From Nymphaea colorata (lineage: Eukaryota > Streptophyta > Magnoliopsida > Nymphaeales > Nymphaeaceae), in contig NC_045138.2 of NCBI RefSeq assembly GCF_008831285.2, positions 39,237,115-39,301,114 of the forward strand: DNA of 64,000 bases, given 5' to 3'. Shown piece after piece: positions 37,291 to 49,700 of the stretch. The position numbers were made by a program, and so were the translations under genes. Position 1 is the first letter of the stretch; each line of letters starts with the position of its first letter. Under the pieces are notes generated by a model. It did no database searches, was not told the DNA's origin, and was given only the letters and a program-made list of their open reading frames with translations.

Positions 37291-39141
37291 CCAGCCCTGC
37301 ATCCTAGTTGATACCTCTCGTATTAACAAGAAAACTAAATGCGTTTAAACTAATTGTTTTCTTTAAATTGGCACCATATTAATCACACATTGGGTCCAAG
37401 CTTCCTCGATCCAAGTTTATGTTACATCAGGATTAATAGATACTTTGCCTGGTTGAATTGGTACACATGATCTCAAGCAGCATTGGCAGATATGTGCTGT
37501 CTGTGTATCAACGGCAAACAGGATTGATCTCAGCGCAGATCCATTCAGAGACCGAAAGCACTCTTCTGAAGTGTTTCCATTGCTGGTTTGAACCGATCAA
37601 GCCATCAATAATTGCAATGCAACCAACTGAGCTTGCTTGATTTCACGTATCCAACTTTGTGTTGCCGATTGAATATTCTGGACCTAGTTGGTTCAAATCT
37701 ATGATCTCTAGAAGGTCTCTGAAACTTTGAAAACTATACCACGTGGAAGGACATGAGGCATGTTATTTTAGACCAGTATTTAAATTAAGTAAATGAAGGG
37801 ACACCAGGACATAATAAATGCATTAATGGGACGGGACCGAATTGTTCTGTCTGTCACTTGGAGGTGCTTCTACGTGTGTGTGTTTGTGTGTTCCAATTTA
37901 AAGTTCTTAATCTTTCAACAGTAAGATGCATGCCAAGTGAAGAATACGTTTCAAAATAAAAACCCCGCATCAGCTTTCTATTGTAGCCAGAACACTGATC
38001 ATGAGTCACCAAGTTCGTGATAAGACATTATTAGTCACCAATTGCTCATTGGCAAGGTTAAAGCTGGTTCTGTAATGCTGCTGTCTCATGACTGTTTTCA
38101 TGAACTTTCCTCTTTGTGATGAAAAAACGGCTTAAACCTGGTTTAAAATTCTTCCATATTTCCTCAAGTGTAATAATAATAGGTTGCTTCTAGTTAATTG
38201 TTTAACATGTGTTCACCGAGAAACCAGAAGTGCCTGCCGGAATACAACCTGTTTCATGGAAGCCTTGATTCATATGTTCAGGCATAAGAGTTTACATGGC
38301 AATTGAATTGCACGAGGAAAGCGATACCTCATGGGATGCTGTACATTGAAAGGCGACCGACTGGTGAAATCCTTCGGGTGGCCGATCTTGGTCACCTTCA
38401 AACATTGCACTTTTAGATAAACAGGAACTCTCTACTACCTAACACCGCAGGTGAGGAAAGACTCGAGAACAATATTAGAATGAAGATTTCAAAAACCATT
38501 CAAGCGTTTATAATATAACATTGTTCCTTGTTTAGGTGACTTCCCCAGTATTAATGTCTCTGCTTACCAGTGAGTTTATCAATTTGGCCCTGGGGCTGCC
38601 CTTTGCCAAGCTTGGTTCGATCACCCTGTCATATCTTTGTCGCAGAGAAGAGAGGCTCCTTATATCGGTGAGCCTGAGAAATAATGGGTTAGCAGCTTAG
38701 CTTATAGGGTTTATCAAAATCAATACCAAAATCGAGTCGATGCTTGAGATCTAGAGCCGTCATCTTTTCGAATCTAAACAAAAAAGTTTGGGCCCTGCGT
38801 TTGCCTGGGACTTGGACGCCCCTGACCAAGTCTTGACTTGCCTTCTAAAACATGCAATCTAAAGACGTTTTCCAGCAGCGTTCTTCTGTTGGTCCCAGCC
38901 TTGGACTTCACTCGCAGAGCCATTCACACTTTAGAATCGGCCACTTGATCCATCGGCCTGTCAAGCCATGATGGGTTGGACAAGAAGTCGATCCAAATCA
39001 GGCACCTGTTGAATTCGGTAAGAAAAAAAGGCTATATCGCATGCGTATCTTATTCCTAATTGAATATATATTTTCTTATGGAAACCACCTATTTGAATTT
39101 GAACTTGAATCCAGTATTAGGATTATACCCGACCCGTTGGC
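37291..39141. other. Intergenic, no gene recognised
   Basis: AT-rich; no frame with family resemblance. A (GT)n-like patch lies at 37873-37890. Confidence 0.4.
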
Positions 39142-39168
39142 TATATATATATATATATATATATATAT
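39142..39168. repeat. (TA)n microsatellite
   Basis: Uninterrupted TA run of about 27 bp. Confidence 0.95.
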
Positions 39169-39645
39169 CCTTTCTGATCGTTCTTTTACATAAGGACATT
39201 GGAGGTAAGGGGAACCATAGTTAGGTAGCCGACATGTGCCTGAAAAGATCCTTCGGGTCCACTCAGATCTGGATCTTGGTCCGTTAGGCAACTCAATTAT
39301 ATGCTGTTGGTTCTTTTTGTGCCACAGATCAGTACTGCCAAAGGCAAAGCTCGGCTCCCCACCATCAATGGTGGCTCATCTTTCTTAACGCGTGCTCACA
39401 GTCATGTCCTTTGTCCAATTGCTTCCTACCTTCTTCTCATCGATATCGTTTCTCATGTATTCAATTATTTTCCATTGCTCTGCGTGAGTTGGCAAAGGCC
39501 CACTAGTTTCAGCAATTTATGGAGAAGAATGGAGACAGTCCGATAACGCGGAGTCATTATGAAAGGCTGTATCCGAAGAAATCGCACATGGGTTGATAGA
39601 CAGTTGCTCGCTCGAGAGTCGTAAGAATATATTTAGCGCTCTGGT

Positions 39646-39646
<1 letters not shown>

Positions 39647-39679
<33 letters not shown>
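39647..39679. repeat. (CT)n microsatellite
   Basis: Uninterrupted CT run of about 33 bp. Confidence 0.95.
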
Positions 39680-39681
<2 letters not shown>

Positions 39682-39758
39682 AGACTTTATACATGCTTTG
39701 GCTTCTTCAAAGAGTTGACACTCTTGCAGATATTTAATTACAGACTCTGCTGCACTAA

Positions 39759-39849
39759 ATATACTAGCACCAATGCATGTATTAGATAACTTCCTACAGT
39801 TAAGCCTGCTTGGTTTACTACATATACTAGCACCAATGCATTGTATTAA
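39759..39849. repeat. Short direct repeat, about 27 bp spaced 63 bp apart
   Basis: ATATACTAGCACCAATGCAT followed by GTATTA occurs at 39759-39785 and, with one extra T, at 39822-39849. The intervening sequence is not duplicated. Confidence 0.85.
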
Positions 39850-40206
39850 GAGTAAATATGAGGTGGAGAGCGGCACGAACTTGACGGCGCAATGCTCGGC
39901 CAAGACTTCGAACTCCGGAGAGCCTTGCGGTTTTCTTCGACGTATAGAAAAAGAAGAAATGCATGCATTAAATGTATGACAGTGAACAAAAAATTCTTTG
40001 AGTTGTTTCAAGCAGTAGCTGGCAGGACTTAATAAAGTTTCACATTTAACTCCTTGGGAACATCGATATCCCTTTCAAGCGCTACTTCTTTGGCTTGGAT
40101 TGATGTTCATTGGTTTTCCAGGTTCCTTTATCTAATAATGTTAGCATAGAAAGTGAAAAAACAGGGAGGGAAAGAGATGGAACTGTCGCTCTCCCTCTCT
40201 CTTTCA

Positions 40207-40278
40207 ATATATATATATATATATATAACATTTTCTTATCTATATATATATATATATATATATAACTTTTTCTTATCT
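40207..40278. repeat. Duplicated (AT)n plus ATAACWTTTTCTTATC unit
   Basis: An AT run followed by ATAACATTTTCTTATC (to 40240) is directly repeated as an AT run plus ATAACTTTTTCTTATC (to 40278). This is a minisatellite-like doubling around a microsatellite. Confidence 0.9.
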
Positions 40279-43200
40279 TCTCTGTGATTTAAATGAAGAA
40301 AGAATAGTCAAAGTTGTTAAGCTTGTTGATGGGAGAGATCAGGACCAACAAGGATCAGTCTAAAAGAAACGTTCACTCCAAAAGTGCTTAATTTAGGTAG
40401 AGCTGCCCCCTTTCTTGGGGAGTGTTCTAGAGAAATGTGAACTTATTGTTTCTAGATAAAGCTTCTTCATGTGTGTGGGCATAAACAAAAGCTTCAAAGG
40501 ACAAAGAGCTATTTTTGGTCTCACATGCAATCAGATGATCGCCTTGTTGATTTTTGTTTTTTTTGGTCTTCCATTCTTCTTCTAATGAACGTTTTTATTT
40601 TTTATAATGAGACGTTGTCCTTTCATGTTTTCGGTCTAAGGTTCAATAATGATGATGAATGAAAATGAGGTTGATTAAATATTTTATTTCGTCAAGTTTT
40701 GATGTGCTTGTCCTTGTAGGAATTTTTACGTTATTCCCTTTTTAGGGTTTTTAATTGCATGGTCATTTTATCTTCATTAACCTCCCTCAATCAACCATGT
40801 TGAAATGCCACAATACTCGAATTTATTTTTTAAAAAAGGTAAAGCCCTATTTTTGTAAAAAAGTGAGTTTATGTTCAAATTTTTACGTTTGAAATTTATT
40901 CTTAATGCAAGTCATTTTACACGAAACTAATCATGTAGATGGCATTATAGAAGTTTATTAAATGACATGTTTATTTTTTTGTGTATACCGAATTCAGAAT
41001 GCAGAAAAAGGGCAGATCAATCATTTTGAAAACTTCCTTATATATGAATTTCACATTAGTTTTTTAAACATGAAATTGTCATCCATATAGATTCTTTTGC
41101 CAGGGGTTTTCGAGCCACAAGGGAATAACTATTTCCTTTCTGAATCATGGGGGTTGCTGTTTAACCACGATTGAACATTAATTATGGTTACTACGAGCAC
41201 TTTTTAGCAAAAAAGATTAATTAGGGACCGCTAATTTGCAAAACCTCATAAAGAGCAGTATGTTTTGCAATACGTTCACAAGGTCAGTACCATTTTGCAA
41301 AAAAAAACTTTTTTATTCATAAGCTGAAGTTAGGGATACGCCTGCCATGTTAAATATAGAATATTCATAGTCAAATATAAATCAGGAGACAAGTTTACCA
41401 AGTTGGCATATTAACTATTGATGCATGTTCGATAGTTTTTAAATTAATTACTTATACGGCAAACGAGGAATGGCGATTCTTTCAGGCTTTGTTCCATTCC
41501 AAATTCAAAAATGCCATCTTTTGATCATTTGGTGGATTTCTATAGGTTTTTATATTATAAAATTATTTCAAATCATTTTTATAGGTCCTTCCTTGACCAA
41601 AAGCAACTCTTTATTTGTTTCTTCTTTAAGCAGATAAAATTTTCAATGCACGCTTTTTTATTTATTTTGCCATATTGTTGTTTAACCAATGGCAGATATA
41701 TTGTTCAACTACGAAGCGAAGATCAACTACTCACAAGATGTTTAATTTTTAATTGCTAAGAATTTAGAGTTTTTTTTTTTCCTATTACTTAAAAGTTATA
41801 TATAGTATAATAGAACATATATAATATCTCGATGTTTTTACTGCTGAATTATTGATGACAATAATAATGATATAATCTTTGTTAGATGTGACATTACATC
41901 AACTATGTACCCCACCATGTTTTTGTTTATATTAGTTTTCCCTCCACCGTGAAGTTTACCAATAATTTTAAATATTGTCGAATTTTCTTATTCTATTCTC
42001 CAATATATATCTTGTTAGCTAAACACACCGGATTGAAACAAATAAAATGCAGGACGGACTTCCTTTCTATTGCTAAAAAGGAAAATTTCTTTTATGGGTT
42101 TACCATTTACCTGTAATTTAAAGAAAAGAGTCGCATTTGCAATGTTTCTAATAAAGATCACATTCTTTACAAATGCTGTTAAATGAATGATTCAACTGAC
42201 CTTCAAAACAGAAAACATTAGCTAAAACAGTAAGAATGTAACTTGGGGATAGAAGTAACACCGAGATACTTTCTTTTTGCATCTTAGGTTAAGGTGTAGA
42301 GTAAAGAATTTTTTGTTGTAGAGACTGAACTAAAATTTTAAAATTTTAATATGAATCCAAATATAATTTTCCATTTTTTTTATATATTTAACCTCTGCCC
42401 CTGCCCTTGTCCGGAGTTCACTTCATGCACTTATTGGATATTTTTCAAAAAAGTGTACCTCTTTTTGCAAAAAGTTATAAAAGTGATGGGCGTGCAAATG
42501 AATGCTTTTGCTTTAAAAAAAAAAATCTATCATGCTTACACTTATGATTTTGAAAATTTTCAATAGCTTATAAAAATTTTAAAGATACTATTGAACTTTT
42601 TGTGCACCTGCCCTTGATACGGGGGCCCATCTCTTGACTCATAGCCAAGTAACGAAAAAACCCAAAAAACCAAGAGCCAAAATTAGAAATCAAAAATTTC
42701 TATATTTACGTAAATTGAAAACCAACATAAACGGTCACATTTTTGGGATAGCAAAATCATCGTGATGGCAACATCTACCACTTCCCGTCGACGGTAACCC
42801 AACCCACAAGCCATCATTTTGTCCCACTTTGTGGCCGTTTGCCTCGCCCACGACACGAAATCCAAACAATTTATTAAATTGGAGGCCCAGTCGAAATTAA
42901 ATTCGACGCATCCAAAAATGTCAAAATGAAAAATAAATATTGTTGAGCGCATTCATGACAAGTCAATTAAATTTCCACTCTTATCGGTCCCCAACGGCTA
43001 CTTCGGCTCATATATATATATATATACTGTCCGAACTAGTTCAGTTATTTTTTTTCCAGTTTTTGAGAAAATGGGAATTAAGAAAAAGGATTAGAAAATC
43101 GCAATCACAACGGGTCCGTGCAAGATTGGATGGAGATCCAAAGTGGGCCAGACTGGTTATGGGCCAAGAAAGCGAGACCTGGTTCTGGACCCACTTGAGT

Positions 43201-43486
43201 ATTTTCATCAGTTTCACTTCGGCTGTTTGATTGATCCCCTTTTTGTCCAGTCACCTAATCTATTTATAAATGCAGGCACCCACCATACTCTCGCTCCAAC
43301 TTTCCTATAAAGTAAAATAAAACCCTAAAAAATTCTGCCTACACCTTCTATGAAAATGCACCAAGCAAGCACATAGGCTAGGCACGTTGAGGAACTTATT
43401 CCCCAGTCTTCGCCCACTCACACATACAAGCTCACACCATTTGCATGTGCGCAGCGCAAACACATGCACAGTTTTCGCTCTCTTTT
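40279..43486. other. Intergenic, very AT-rich
   Basis: Poly-A/T tracts and AAAATTTT words dominate, especially 42300-42600. No coding signal recognised. GCATGTG-(11 nt)-CACATGC at about 43443-43467 can fold into a small hairpin. Confidence 0.4.
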
Positions 43487-43594
43487 AAGTGGTAGGGTAA
43501 AATATTCCTTCGGCTTCAACTCTCTTGTGGGTGATTTTTTGAGCGGTAGGATGAAATATTCCTCCAGCTTTTAAGCAGTGAGACAAAATATTCC
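43487..43594. repeat. Degenerate three-copy short repeat
   Basis: The core AGTGGTAGGGTAAAATATTCCT (43488 on) recurs as AGCGGTAGGATGAAATATTCCT (43541 on) and CAGTGAGACAAAATATTCCT (43575 on), with the spacer shrinking from about 30 to about 12 bp. Non-coding. Confidence 0.75.
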
Positions 43595-46546
43595 TCATTC
43601 TCACCTAAAAACAATGTTGAATTGTTTATATTGGCTTCAGATAAAAAGGTATTTAGCATATCTGATTAAACATTTAGGAAAAATAAATCAAATACTTGCT
43701 GCAGCAATATTGGATTCTCTGACCAAATTCTTGACAGCAGATGCCGAGACTGACATTGGCGATCAAATGGGAATTCGGACTTTCATTTTCTATGGAGCCA
43801 ACAGGCAATTTCGTCATGATCACATGAAGACGAAGATTAAAGTAATGGTGGTAGGGGAAAAAGCCGGACGCATGTGAGGCTTTCTGCATCGAAATTCTTT
43901 ATAGATTTACAGGCCGAAAGCTACTGTTGGTGGCAATTCCATCAGAATAAAACGAGACAGCAGGGTGGAATTTCTTCACGTCAAGAGTTTAGATCCTTTT
44001 CAATTAAAGAAGAGAAACAGTAGTTTATGTGGGTCTATCAAAAGGGGAAACACCGGAAACTATGGATCTGGTACTACGTATACATATCTATATGCTCAAT
44101 CACGTGGAGGACATTGATATCGTTTAATTTAAATCAAAACGACAAATGTGAAGCAGGGGAGTTTCATGGTTAAGTGGTGCCTCTAGTAATTCCATTATTG
44201 CTGCTGCTGGAAACTCACTGGATGATCGTTTGGATGGTTCTCGTCTTGAGTGAAGATGTTGCCTTAATTGTTACCTTTTACAGAATCTATGAGAAGGACA
44301 AGGAGATGGATGTGAGGATGGTGACAGTTTTATGGCTCACCGCATCTCCAGCTTGTTGTCTTCTTCCGATGCCACTGTGACCGCCATGGCCTACCTGCAG
44401 AAATTATCTTATTCACTTAATAACTTTGCTTTTATTAATGTCTGCAGCTCGTTTTAGCTTGATTTTCATCAGAATTTCTTGATTTCTCAATTGATCATAG
44501 TCCAGAGTCATTGATATGTGTTCCCTCGGCTCAATCTACCAAAATTCCATCTAGAACCTACCAAATTGGCCTTTTTTCCACCGACACAACCACGTTGCAC
44601 TTGGGCTCGAAATGAATCATGGCATCTGCTGGTGACATTGCTTCACGAATCTTTACTCCCAAGTTCGTCGTAGGCGAAGAAATCAAAGTAGAGAAGAAAA
44701 GGAATTGTCAAACAAACATGAAGGCAAGGGAACCTACTTTATGCCGCCGGCTTCTTCCTCTTTAGTTGAGATCAATCCCTCGTATTAAAGAGGGTAAATC
44801 AGCAGTACAGATATTAACGAATTTTACCAACACATTATGCCGCCACCTACCAACCTGCTCATCATAAGTAAATCTGCGCTAATGAAATTAATAATGTGTT
44901 GGTAAAAGATGGTAACTGTAAATATGTTTCTAGATAAGGAATCAAGTTCCAAAGGGAAAAAGATTGATATGCACTTTTCGGTTTTTTCAGACAGGTGATT
45001 CTTGAAGAATGGTGGTTGGAGCTGATAGGGACTTACCTCCCAAAGATGGATGCCCATGAGCCGTCTGATCTTTGGACATTCATTTTCATTGTTGAAATTC
45101 CAAAGAAAATAACAACTGAGGTCAATTCTAAGCCCGTCGGTTGGATTACGGCCGTCTTTTCAGAACTTCCATATTCAATTCAAAAGGAAGATGCTAAAAT
45201 CAGCTCCCAACCAACCAGGAGATGCTCTACTAATTTTAGGCCAACTATTCATTACCAACATGCTCGGTTGTTAGGAAGGTCGGCCATCTCTTCAAAATTG
45301 GTGGATATACCAAGTGTTTGATCGAGTTGAAGCTGCAGAATGTGTTTTTTTTCTCAATGTTTAGATGTCTTAGATCTAGATTCAACGTGTATTTTGACAG
45401 TTTTGGATCCACATTGCTTGCATCTTTAATTCAAGCTCAACATATACTAATAAACATCAGCAGCTTTGTCTTATTTTCTTTATCTCGAGTTGCAAGTATC
45501 GTTTGAATAGATCCTTCGTTGCTTTAAGGAGGAGGAAAATGAAGCACCTGGCAACCAAATTGCTCCTCCAAGCTGTCTGCTTAAGAAGACACGGCTTCAT
45601 GTTCCTAGAGAATCGGCTCAGAAGATAGTTTTCACTTTTCACGAAGATGGTCCCTCTCCCTCATAAAGGGCGCTTTCTCTCTCTCTCTCTCTCTCCCCAA
45701 CGCTCGCTGCTACTCTCCACTCTCTCTCGTTTTTTTTTTTTAATAGGAAGGCCACTACCCCCCCCCCTTCTCTCTCTCTCCCTCTCTCTCACAGAGCCCT
45801 GTTACCCGGTACATCTGTTTATACACCTTTTGCAGTCCCAAGGCTCGTAGATAAAAGGGAAGAAGGGAATGAAAATTAGTTCCTCCACCCATTCTTCCTG
45901 CTATTAAATATTCCGCACCCCATCTGTGCTTTGGAGCCTTCCATTTGTAAGCATTGAAAAGCATCCCAGCAAAGCTTCTCGTTTCCACCTTTTCAACTTC
46001 CCTTTCCCCTTTCCTCGCTTGTTCTAGCACTCTTTGTCTCTCCCCACTTTCTGATTTTCTGCTACTATGGTTCTGCTACTACCACTGGTGTTGGACTAGC
46101 GTCTTCTGCTTCTTGGACCGTTGTTATTGCTGTGTTGTTCATACTTAATAGAGTCATTGCTTGCAGATTCCGCCATTGGAGGGCGATCCGAAGGGATTTT
46201 CCTTTGGATTATACAACGGTCAATCCGATACCAGTGAAGTTTTCCTAGGTTCTTCTTCCTTCTAATCTTTTTTGCATTTATTTTTATTTATTTATCTGCT
46301 TTTTGTGGATGTGCGGATCTCTCCCTTGAGGGGTTTCCTCCTTGGAGTGTTCTGCTTGTTTCCTCTTTGTATTCATTTATGTAATTCTTTTTTCTTTTTT
46401 TTCTTTTTCTCTGTGCGTGGGGTCAGGGATTAAGTCTCAAATGTCTCTTGTAAGGAACAAGAGTCTTGTTCCTTCATCCGCTTGAAAGGAAAAGGGCAGA
46501 AGTTCGCCATTGTTAGTTTTCCTTCGCGAATCTTGCGCACTTGTTG

Positions 46547-46581
<35 letters not shown>

Positions 46582-46788
46582 CTGTAGAAATCTTCTTAAT
46601 TTGAGAAATGGTTCCAAGTGAAGTCTGCCATTAACGCTCTTCTTGCAACGGATACTCTCCTGCCCAGGAGAAAACTCCTGATTAAACTCCAACTGTTGTC
46701 ATTAACTTCAATTCGTCTTTCCAGAATCACATTTCAGAAGAGCCGTATCCCTCTTTCTCTGTCTCTCTCCAAGAAAGGAAAGCAGAGC
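43595..46788. other. Upstream region of the polygalacturonase gene
   Basis: To about 45600 there is no recognisable gene; a stretch at 44170-44440 has fairly coding-like composition (for example AAAGNSLDDRLDGS in one frame) but stops interrupt it and no family fits. From 45640 it is pyrimidine-rich with (CT)n tracts at 45664-45692 and 46550-46578, a common feature of plant 5' leaders and core promoters. CTTGCAG at about 46160 could be a leader-intron acceptor. This is inference. Confidence 0.35.
46550..46578. repeat. (CT)n tract upstream of the GH28 gene
   Basis: CT run of about 29 bp, about 210 bp upstream of the GH28 start. Such tracts are frequent in plant leaders and may lie in the transcript. 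Confidence 0.85.
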
Positions 46789-49700
46789 ATGGCGGCCACC
46801 GGGAGGATGTTCCGACTGTGGCTGCTTGCGCTTGTGGGATGGGCTTCGATGCTGTCCGCGGTTGATGCTGCGTACTTCACCACCTGCTCGCAGACGGTGC
46901 CCCTGAAGACCCGGCGGGATGTCATCTCCATAACCGACTTCGGAGGAGTCGGGGACGGCCGGACCCTCAACACGTGGGCGTTCAGGAGCGCCATCTACAG
47001 GATTCAGCACCTCCACCGGCAAGGGGGCACCCTGCTCTACGTGCCGCCGGGCGTCTACCTCACCGGCCCCTTCAATCTCACCAGCCACATGACCCTCTAC
47101 TTGGCCAAGGGCGCCGTTATCCAAGCCACTCAGGTACCCGCCTCTCTACCTCTCCCCACTCTCCCTTTCAACTGCTTGATTTGCAATGGCGATCGAAACT
47201 GGTTTTTGGGATCCGACTAACCGATTCGATTCGTTTTGGGGGACCGGAAATGAATTCTGTCATGTTGGTATCGGGAAGACGTAGTCCTAGACCGGAGTCA
47301 TTCCTCGTGAGCCTATGAGAAGAGATTGGCATCTGTCTCGGTTTCCTAACTCTCTCATGAACTTGCTCAAGAAAGAGAGTTACTTTGGAGGGCAAAAGTA
47401 ACTTAACAGGATAATAAGAGCAATTAAAGAAAAAGGGCGAGTGTTTGCCTTTAAATATTTGAAACCTGAATTTTAAAACACAACCTGCACGTGATTCACC
47501 CATGTACCGTTTTCCTTTATTAATATTTAGCACGTAAGAGAAGGACCGGGCAAGCTTCTGGCACGGTAACTATAATAATCTTTTATAGTTTTACATTCCC
47601 TTGTGAATTGGGGCCTCGCGGAGATTCATTGTATGTGGAGTTTACTAAAGCGTGTTTGACGGCAACCCAGGCCTGCTCATAGAGAACTTGAAAATCGTGA
47701 AAGATATTCGACATACATGGACTTGATTTGCATACAGATTTTAGTAACCTAATCTTCAAACTGCTGTCACGTGCTCCTTGTTGAAAAATTGCTTGAATAT
47801 TTTTAGGAATAGAAAAACCACCCTCGAGGTGAGAACAGGAGACATGGTTGCAGTCAATGTTGTAAAGGGCGTATGGTAACGTATATCAGTCCGGCCGACC
47901 TATACGTTGTATCCTAATATGTCGTAAATATAATATAGCGTATCTATACGTTGTATCTTAATATATCGTAAACATAGTATAGCGTATCTTAAGATTAATT
48001 TTTTAATTCAAAACATACAAAAAAAAGTTAAAGAAAAATAGGAAAATTGCATTCCATATAAACAACACATCTCACAAAGAATGTATGATTCATCATGCAT
48101 AAACTATAATATATCAACAACACATTGAGAAACGAGAAATCATAGATTCAGAATAACATAATAAGCATTAATCACAAGTTTAAAATGTTTTAGATTATAC
48201 CACAAGTCCACACAATACAATTCGTTCATGATTATCATCAATGAATGCCTTCACCAACATATGATTGATTTTTTTAGAAAACTAGTTAAACTTCCCCCTC
48301 CCAGAGTTCCCTGTATCACACGATACAGGCAATACGCCTACGATGCACATGTATATAGTGTATTATAAGTGTATCGTATAGGTTTTTCGACGTATTGGGC
48401 CGATACGGATAACACTGGTTGCAGTAACTTGCCAGATTGATGATCAGGTGGCCGCCCGTTTCATTTTGAGACTCTTTCGGCCATAGGAGTTCTTCATCTT
48501 ATTGTCAATGTACTCTCATCATTACATTGACCATTCTAACAGAACAAAATGTATGGTTCACATTGCTGGGCAATTCAATAGAGTGACATGATGTCAGTTC
48601 CAGATTTACTGTTGCCTCCCCAGCATTGTGAAACTTTCAGTGTAAAAAACTCCAGCCGCTTACTGAGGGATGCCCTCTCTGATTGTGTACTTGGATCTGA
48701 AGTCTGTTTGGTAGGTACATGCTACCTGAGAATCAAAAGAATGGGTGTAACTGTAAGCTGTGTTTACTTATGCAGGACGCCAGTAGTTGGCCATTAGTAG
48801 CACCCTTGCCTTCTTATGGGAGGGGGAGGGAGAGGCCTGGAGGGCGGTACATCAGTTTCATTCATGGGAATAGCATCCATGACGTTGTAATTACAGGTGA
48901 GCTCTCCCGGAACATTTACTTCTCTGTACTCTTCTGATGATTTCTGTCCTGGGTTAGGCCGCGCTCATAAATCCCCATTTTTGTTTGAAACTGTTTCTTC
49001 GTCAGCATTTTCCTGCTCGTTTTGTATAAACTTTTATTTTACCTGTAAATGTACTTGATGTGCGCATGTCCACTGTTTAGAATGCGTCTCAGTCCTCATC
49101 AATGTAAAGCTGGGAAACGTTTATGGTTGTACTACATATATCGGGGAGTAGATCCAACTTTCACCAAAGCCAGTTTCCTGGGTGAGATTAGGTTCTGAAA
49201 TTTCTGGAAGCTTGTTGTGTGTCAAATGCACAAGATGTTCATTCGATTCTGATTACTTGGTAAACTGAAAGCTTGGTAATCTTGTATGTTCTGTACTGGG
49301 CTTAGAGTGAATCTCATCGGTTGTGGGGGGTGGGGGTTTGGTTGTAAATTTTTCTAATTATCCCAGTTTGAGGCGGATTCCTTTATATGGACTAATGAAC
49401 TATCAAATTTTCTAACCATTTTGCAATTCTTATTGCACATAACTGAAAGTGAATGTTGATTTGAGTTATGCAGGTGAGAATGGAACAATCGATGGTCAAG
49501 GTCAAGTCTGGTGGAACATGTGGAAAGATCGCTCCCTTCAGTATACAAGACCAAGTCTTTTGGAATTGATGCATTCTAGAGACATCATTATTTCAAACGT
49601 GGTCTTCAGGGACTCTCCATTTTGGAACATTCATCCTGTTTATTGCAGGTACTGATAATTGAGTTGTGCTTTTTTGGCTTTGTATTTTTTCCCTTTTGGT

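Noticed and set aside
46618-46788. In-frame upstream extension of the GH28 frame
   Set aside because: It begins at a non-ATG codon, has no family similarity and would bury the signal peptide; the ATG at 46789 directly precedes the hydrophobic leader.
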